NCBI GenBank assembly: GCA_024138015.1
Contig: JAMXBB010000010.1
Span: 80,737,176 to 80,801,175, forward strand
Direction of reading: 5' to 3'
Length of the DNA stretch: 64,000 bases
Source of the DNA: Lumnitzera littorea
Taxonomy: Eukaryota > Streptophyta > Magnoliopsida > Myrtales > Combretaceae
The notes under the pieces are model-generated. The model worked only from the letters and a program-made list of their open reading frames with translations. It searched no databases and had not been told where the DNA came from. The position numbers and the translations under genes were made by a program. This document shows, piece after piece, positions 60,914-64,000 of the stretch (positions are counted from its first letter, which is position 1; each line of letters starts with the position of its first letter).

Positions 60914-61345
60914 CTAATCACATTTGCACACTTCCACCCCAGTTAATCTTGGGAATTTAGCTTTCAAGTGTAGGGAGAATGTGATCACCCCAAATGCGTT
61001 TAGGCTTGGTCTTCTTAAGAGCACATTGTAAGGGGAGGGGCAATTGATTACCACGAACTTAACGGGTCGTTGTACTACGTGGTCATCACCACCAAGTTCC
61101 ATGTCCAGCGTGATGATGCCTTTGGCTCAGACCGTGCTTTCATTGAAGTCAATCAGATTGTAGTGATATGGCTTCATCTTTACTAGCAACTTCTTCCTTG
61201 TCCTCTCATGTGTGTGTGTGGAGGAAGAGTATATCGGCTTCAAGACCTCAAATTTTGAGATCCTCGCCCCAATCACTAGGGTATCTTGATAGGGTGTATC
61301 AACCCCTTTAAGGTCGTCATTGGAGAAGGAGATAGAAGTGTCCAA
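60914..61345 (-). pseudogene. Protease remnant, Tat lineage
   Basis: 61127-61345 gives FSNDDLKGVDTPYQDTLVIG, the run-in to the Tat protease; the active-site DTGSS segment expected after it is missing. 60914-61102 gives KFVVINCPSPYNVLLRRP and LNAFGVITFSLHLKAKFP, the protease C-terminal part. A deletion and frame changes separate the two pieces. Confidence 0.8.
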
Positions 61346-61589
61346 CTTCTATCTCTTCTCCTTTACTACTAGCACCTCTAATTGGGTGTTAACCGAGGTA
61401 CTAGTGCTCAGTTGGCTCCCAAGGTGCAGGCCCCCCATGATCATGTTTATAATACCATTGGGGGCGCAATCATTGCAACGGTTGTTATTGTACTTCGTAT
61501 GGGCATCTTCGGTCCATCACCTCCGAGGTGTCTTGTCACTGTCATCATTTAAACGGTCCTCATTCCTTCGATAAGCCACAAACTAGTTC

Positions 61590-62812
61590 AAGAAGCTATG
61601 CTAAATGGCATATTCGAAGACATTCTTCAGTTGGAAGCACTCTTCAATAGTATCGCCATGGTCTTCATGGAACTGATAGTATTCGTCAAAGTTCTGATAA
61701 CTAGGGTTCCCTTGCATTTTATGCGGCCTCTGGAGCAAGTTTTGATGCTTCACTTCGGAATAGACCTAAGCTATAGATTTATTTAGAGGCATATACTGGG
61801 TGTAAATGGTAGAGGGAGTGGGTTGTATTCAGCTCTGTGCTTCTTCTTTCCAGAGTTCTCCCCCTCTAGCTTACTTGGCATCCTTCTATCGAGGCGATCT
61901 TTTACGGATAATTTTTCCCTGCCTTGCTTTCCGCCTGACCTTTCTTGGTCAGCATTACGCTTGGTGCTAATGTTGTCTTCTTGGTCGATGTACTTTTAGG
62001 TCTTGTTCCAAAAGTCGATTAGGGCAACATAGACCAGAAGAAATCTCCCGAAAGTCGAATGCCGAGTTAGGCAACATAGACAGTAACTCCCTCACCCAAC
62101 TAAGGGATTTCAACAACGGCATTATTGAACTGGGCTACATAGTCATGTAGGGACTCGCCTTCACCCTACCATACTAAGTATAAGGACAATGTGTCCTTGG
62201 ATGGAGGCTTGCTAGCCTTGAAGTGGAGGCTAAACCTCCACGCTAACTCATCAAATGAGTTGATGGAGTTGTTGGGGAGGTAGTTAAACTACGTCTGGGC
62301 CACCTTCTGCAGAGTGCTCGGGAAGGCTTTGCACATGATTGCATCCCCATGACCGTAATGGTTCATGAGGGTACGGAAGTAAAGAAGATGGTTGTCTGGG
62401 TCACCCGTGCCATCATATTGGTCCTAGGATGGAAGTTTACCATTAGGAGGCAGTACTGCATCCTGGACACCCCTGGTGAAGGGGGTCTCATTACTAGTAA
62501 CCAGCTCGATGTCGCCAGTAGGCTTGCTCCCCTACAGCTTAAAGAGTTGCCTTACCATAGCACGGAGCTCATTCAAGTCAGCATCGTCTATCGGATGAGC
62601 TCATCGTGCTACCGAGTGAGCTTGTACTCCTTATGGGTCAGCTTCTTGCTCCTTGTAAGCTAGAGCTCGATTGTGGGTAGTCGCAGACCTTATTGGCTAC
62701 TGATGCAAGGGTAGATTAGTTTGCTAATCCCGGTTACTCTGTTGCTACTGCTGTTGGGTGTTCTGCCTAATATAGGCATCTAAAGCTTCGGACAGATAAA
62801 TAACCAACCTGG
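61590..62812 (-). pseudogene. Gag remnant, Tat lineage, left arm of an inverted repeat
   Basis: About 62440-62110 reads the Tat gag core (GKLPS, QYDGTGD, LMNHYGHGDAIMCKAFP, ELAWRFSLHFK) and 61700-61600 reads NFDEYYQFHEDHGDTIEECF, the CX-type knuckle region with the first Cys changed to Tyr. The frame has multiple stops. 61739-62812 pairs as an inverted repeat with 62915-63999. Confidence 0.82.
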
Positions 62813-63999
62813 GCCGTGATGGAGGAGCGCCTAGCGCACATAGAACACGTGGATGAGGAGTATGGAGCATAGAATAGGATGCTCCACACTCGCTTAGATG
62901 AAGTGAAGCAGTATAGCACACAAACTTACCATCCCAAAGCTTCAAATGCTCGTACCGGGCGAAACAACCAGTAGCGGCAAAACGGCAGGGATCAACAACC
63001 TGATCTGCCCTTGCATCAGTAGCCAATAAGGTCTACAGCTACCAGCAACCGAGCTTTGGCTTGCAATGAGCAAGAAGTCAACTCCTAGGGAGTGCAGGCT
63101 CACTCGGCAGCACGTTAAGCTCATCCAGTAGACGATGCTAACTTGAACGAGCTCTATGCTATGATAAGACAACTCTCCGAGCAGTAGGGAAGCAAGCTAG
63201 TTGGCAACGCCAGGCTGGTCGCCAGCAATAAGACCCCTTTCACCAAGGGTATCCAAGATGAAGTGCTACCTCCTAATGGTAAACTTCCGTCCCTAGACCA
63301 ATATGATGGCACAAGTGACCTAAACGACCATTTTCTCCATTTTCACACCCTCATGAACCTTCACTGTCATGGAGATGCAATCATATGCAAAGCCTTCCTA
63401 GGCACTTTGTGGAAGGCAACCCAAATATGGTTTAACTACCTCCTCGGTAGCACCATCAGCTCCTTTAATGAGCTAGCGTGGAGGTTTAGCCTCCATTTCA
63501 AGGTTGGTAAACCTCCATCCAAAGACACATCGTCCTTGTACTTAGTAAGGCAGGGTGAAGGCAAGTCCCTGTACAACTATGTGGCCCGGTTCAACAATAC
63601 CGTGGTCGAAATCCCTTAACTAGATAAGGGAGTCGCTATCCATGTTGCCCAGCTCAGCATCCAACCCTTAGGAGATTTATTTCAGTCGCTTATGAAAAGC
63701 AAGCTGAAGAACTTGGCCGACTTCTTGAACAAGGCCCAGAAGTATATTGACCAGGAAGACAACATTCGCGCCAGGCATGACGTTAATTGAGAATGGTCGA
63801 ATGGAAAGCAAGATAAGGAAAAATCATATGTAAAAGATCGCTTCAGTAGAAGGATGCCAAGTAAGCTAGAAAGGGAGAGCTCTAGGAAGAAGAAGCGCCA
63901 AGCCGAATGTAACCCTCTCCCCCCTCCCATTTACACCTAATATAGTCCTCTGAATAAATCCATAGCTTAAGTTTATTCCGAAGTGAAGCATTGAAACTT
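62813..63999 (+). pseudogene. Gag remnant, Tat lineage, right arm of an inverted repeat
   Basis: It starts near an ATG at 62819 with EERLAHIEHVDEEYG. The gag core at 63263-63619 is open for 118 codons (KLPSLDQYDGTSD, FHTLMNLHCHGDAIICKAF, ELAWRFSLHFKVGKPPSKD, GEGKSLYNYVARFNN). After a stop it continues with FLNKAQKYIDQEDNIRARHD. It runs off the right edge, so the rest of this element is unseen. Earlier stops at about 62878 and 62974 show that it is also decayed. Confidence 0.85.
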
Positions 64000-64000
64000 A

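Larger units (their letters stand above)
60260..62812 (-). mobile_element. Tat-lineage Ty3/gypsy fragment, minus strand
   Basis: It contains, from right to left, gag, protease and the 5' part of RT, each with stops. It ends at about 60260 next to the preceding LTR-like segment and at about 62812 where a second Tat copy starts in the opposite direction. The order and motifs (YNQI.M, CPKDCF, NVLLRRPSLNAFG) identify the Tat/Ogre group of Ty3/gypsy elements. Confidence 0.82.

Noticed and set aside
62349..63172. Frames on the strands opposite the Tat gag pieces (62349-62663 plus, 62745-63172 minus)
   Set aside because: They are shadows of the gag remnants, which read in the other direction.
1..63999. 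CRISPR arrays, bacterial operons, rRNA or tRNA genes
   Set aside because: The window is plant nuclear DNA. No regular short-repeat array with unique spacers and no tRNA A/B-box pair in a foldable context was seen; the TGGTATC motifs are retroelement primer sites.

Overview
The window is nuclear DNA of a flowering plant, probably a eudicot. It is AT-rich, packed with nested LTR retrotransposons and small non-autonomous elements, and carries one intact gene. That gene is an R2R3-MYB transcription factor with the usual three-exon plant layout. I cannot name the species from the sequence.

Layout. Positions 1-100 are the 3' end of a long LTR, followed by about 600 bp of ATATAC-type low-complexity sequence. 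From 3.1 to 8.1 kb lie decayed minus-strand Ty3/gypsy pieces (a recognisable protease segment and a reversed piece of the same long LTR). From 8.1 to 14.5 kb is the gene island: the MYB gene on the minus strand (11304-12943), its TATA box near 13.1 kb and a MITE-like insertion about 0.3 kb upstream of that. From 14.5 to 25.3 kb come small elements: a TRIM retrotransposon, a three-unit tandem repeat, a long-TIR element broken by an assembly gap of Ns, a hAT-like repeat and a trinucleotide-rich MITE-like element. From 27.7 to 34.8 kb are two direct copies of a roughly 3 kb LTR; the first is a solo LTR with a perfect 5-bp target-site duplication.

From 35.6 kb to the end the window is almost entirely LTR retrotransposons. 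They are: a roughly 5 kb non-autonomous (LARD-like) element whose only reading frame has no recognisable gag or pol (35.6-40.5 kb); a complete but dead Ty3/gypsy element on the minus strand (43.1-50.4 kb) with a solo LTR of its own family inserted in the reverse transcriptase region; a 5'-truncated relative (51.3-55.5 kb) with a hAT-like transposon in its RNase H region; a plus-strand relative that keeps its 5' LTR, gag and protease (55.5-58.3 kb); a C-rich LTR-like segment (58.3-60.2 kb); and two Tat-lineage copies placed head to head, forming an inverted repeat with arms over 1 kb (60.3 kb to the end).

Nothing here looks like a new molecular system. The most unusual items are the LARD-like element with its unknown frame and its dense AGCTCGG/AGCTCAG motif field, the long-TIR element whose assembly gap is flanked by an exact 87-bp duplication, the Tat inverted repeat, and the nested insertions that give a clear order of events. 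All retroelement frames carry stops or deletions and are described as remnants. Domain calls were made by reading translated motifs by eye; no database search was possible.
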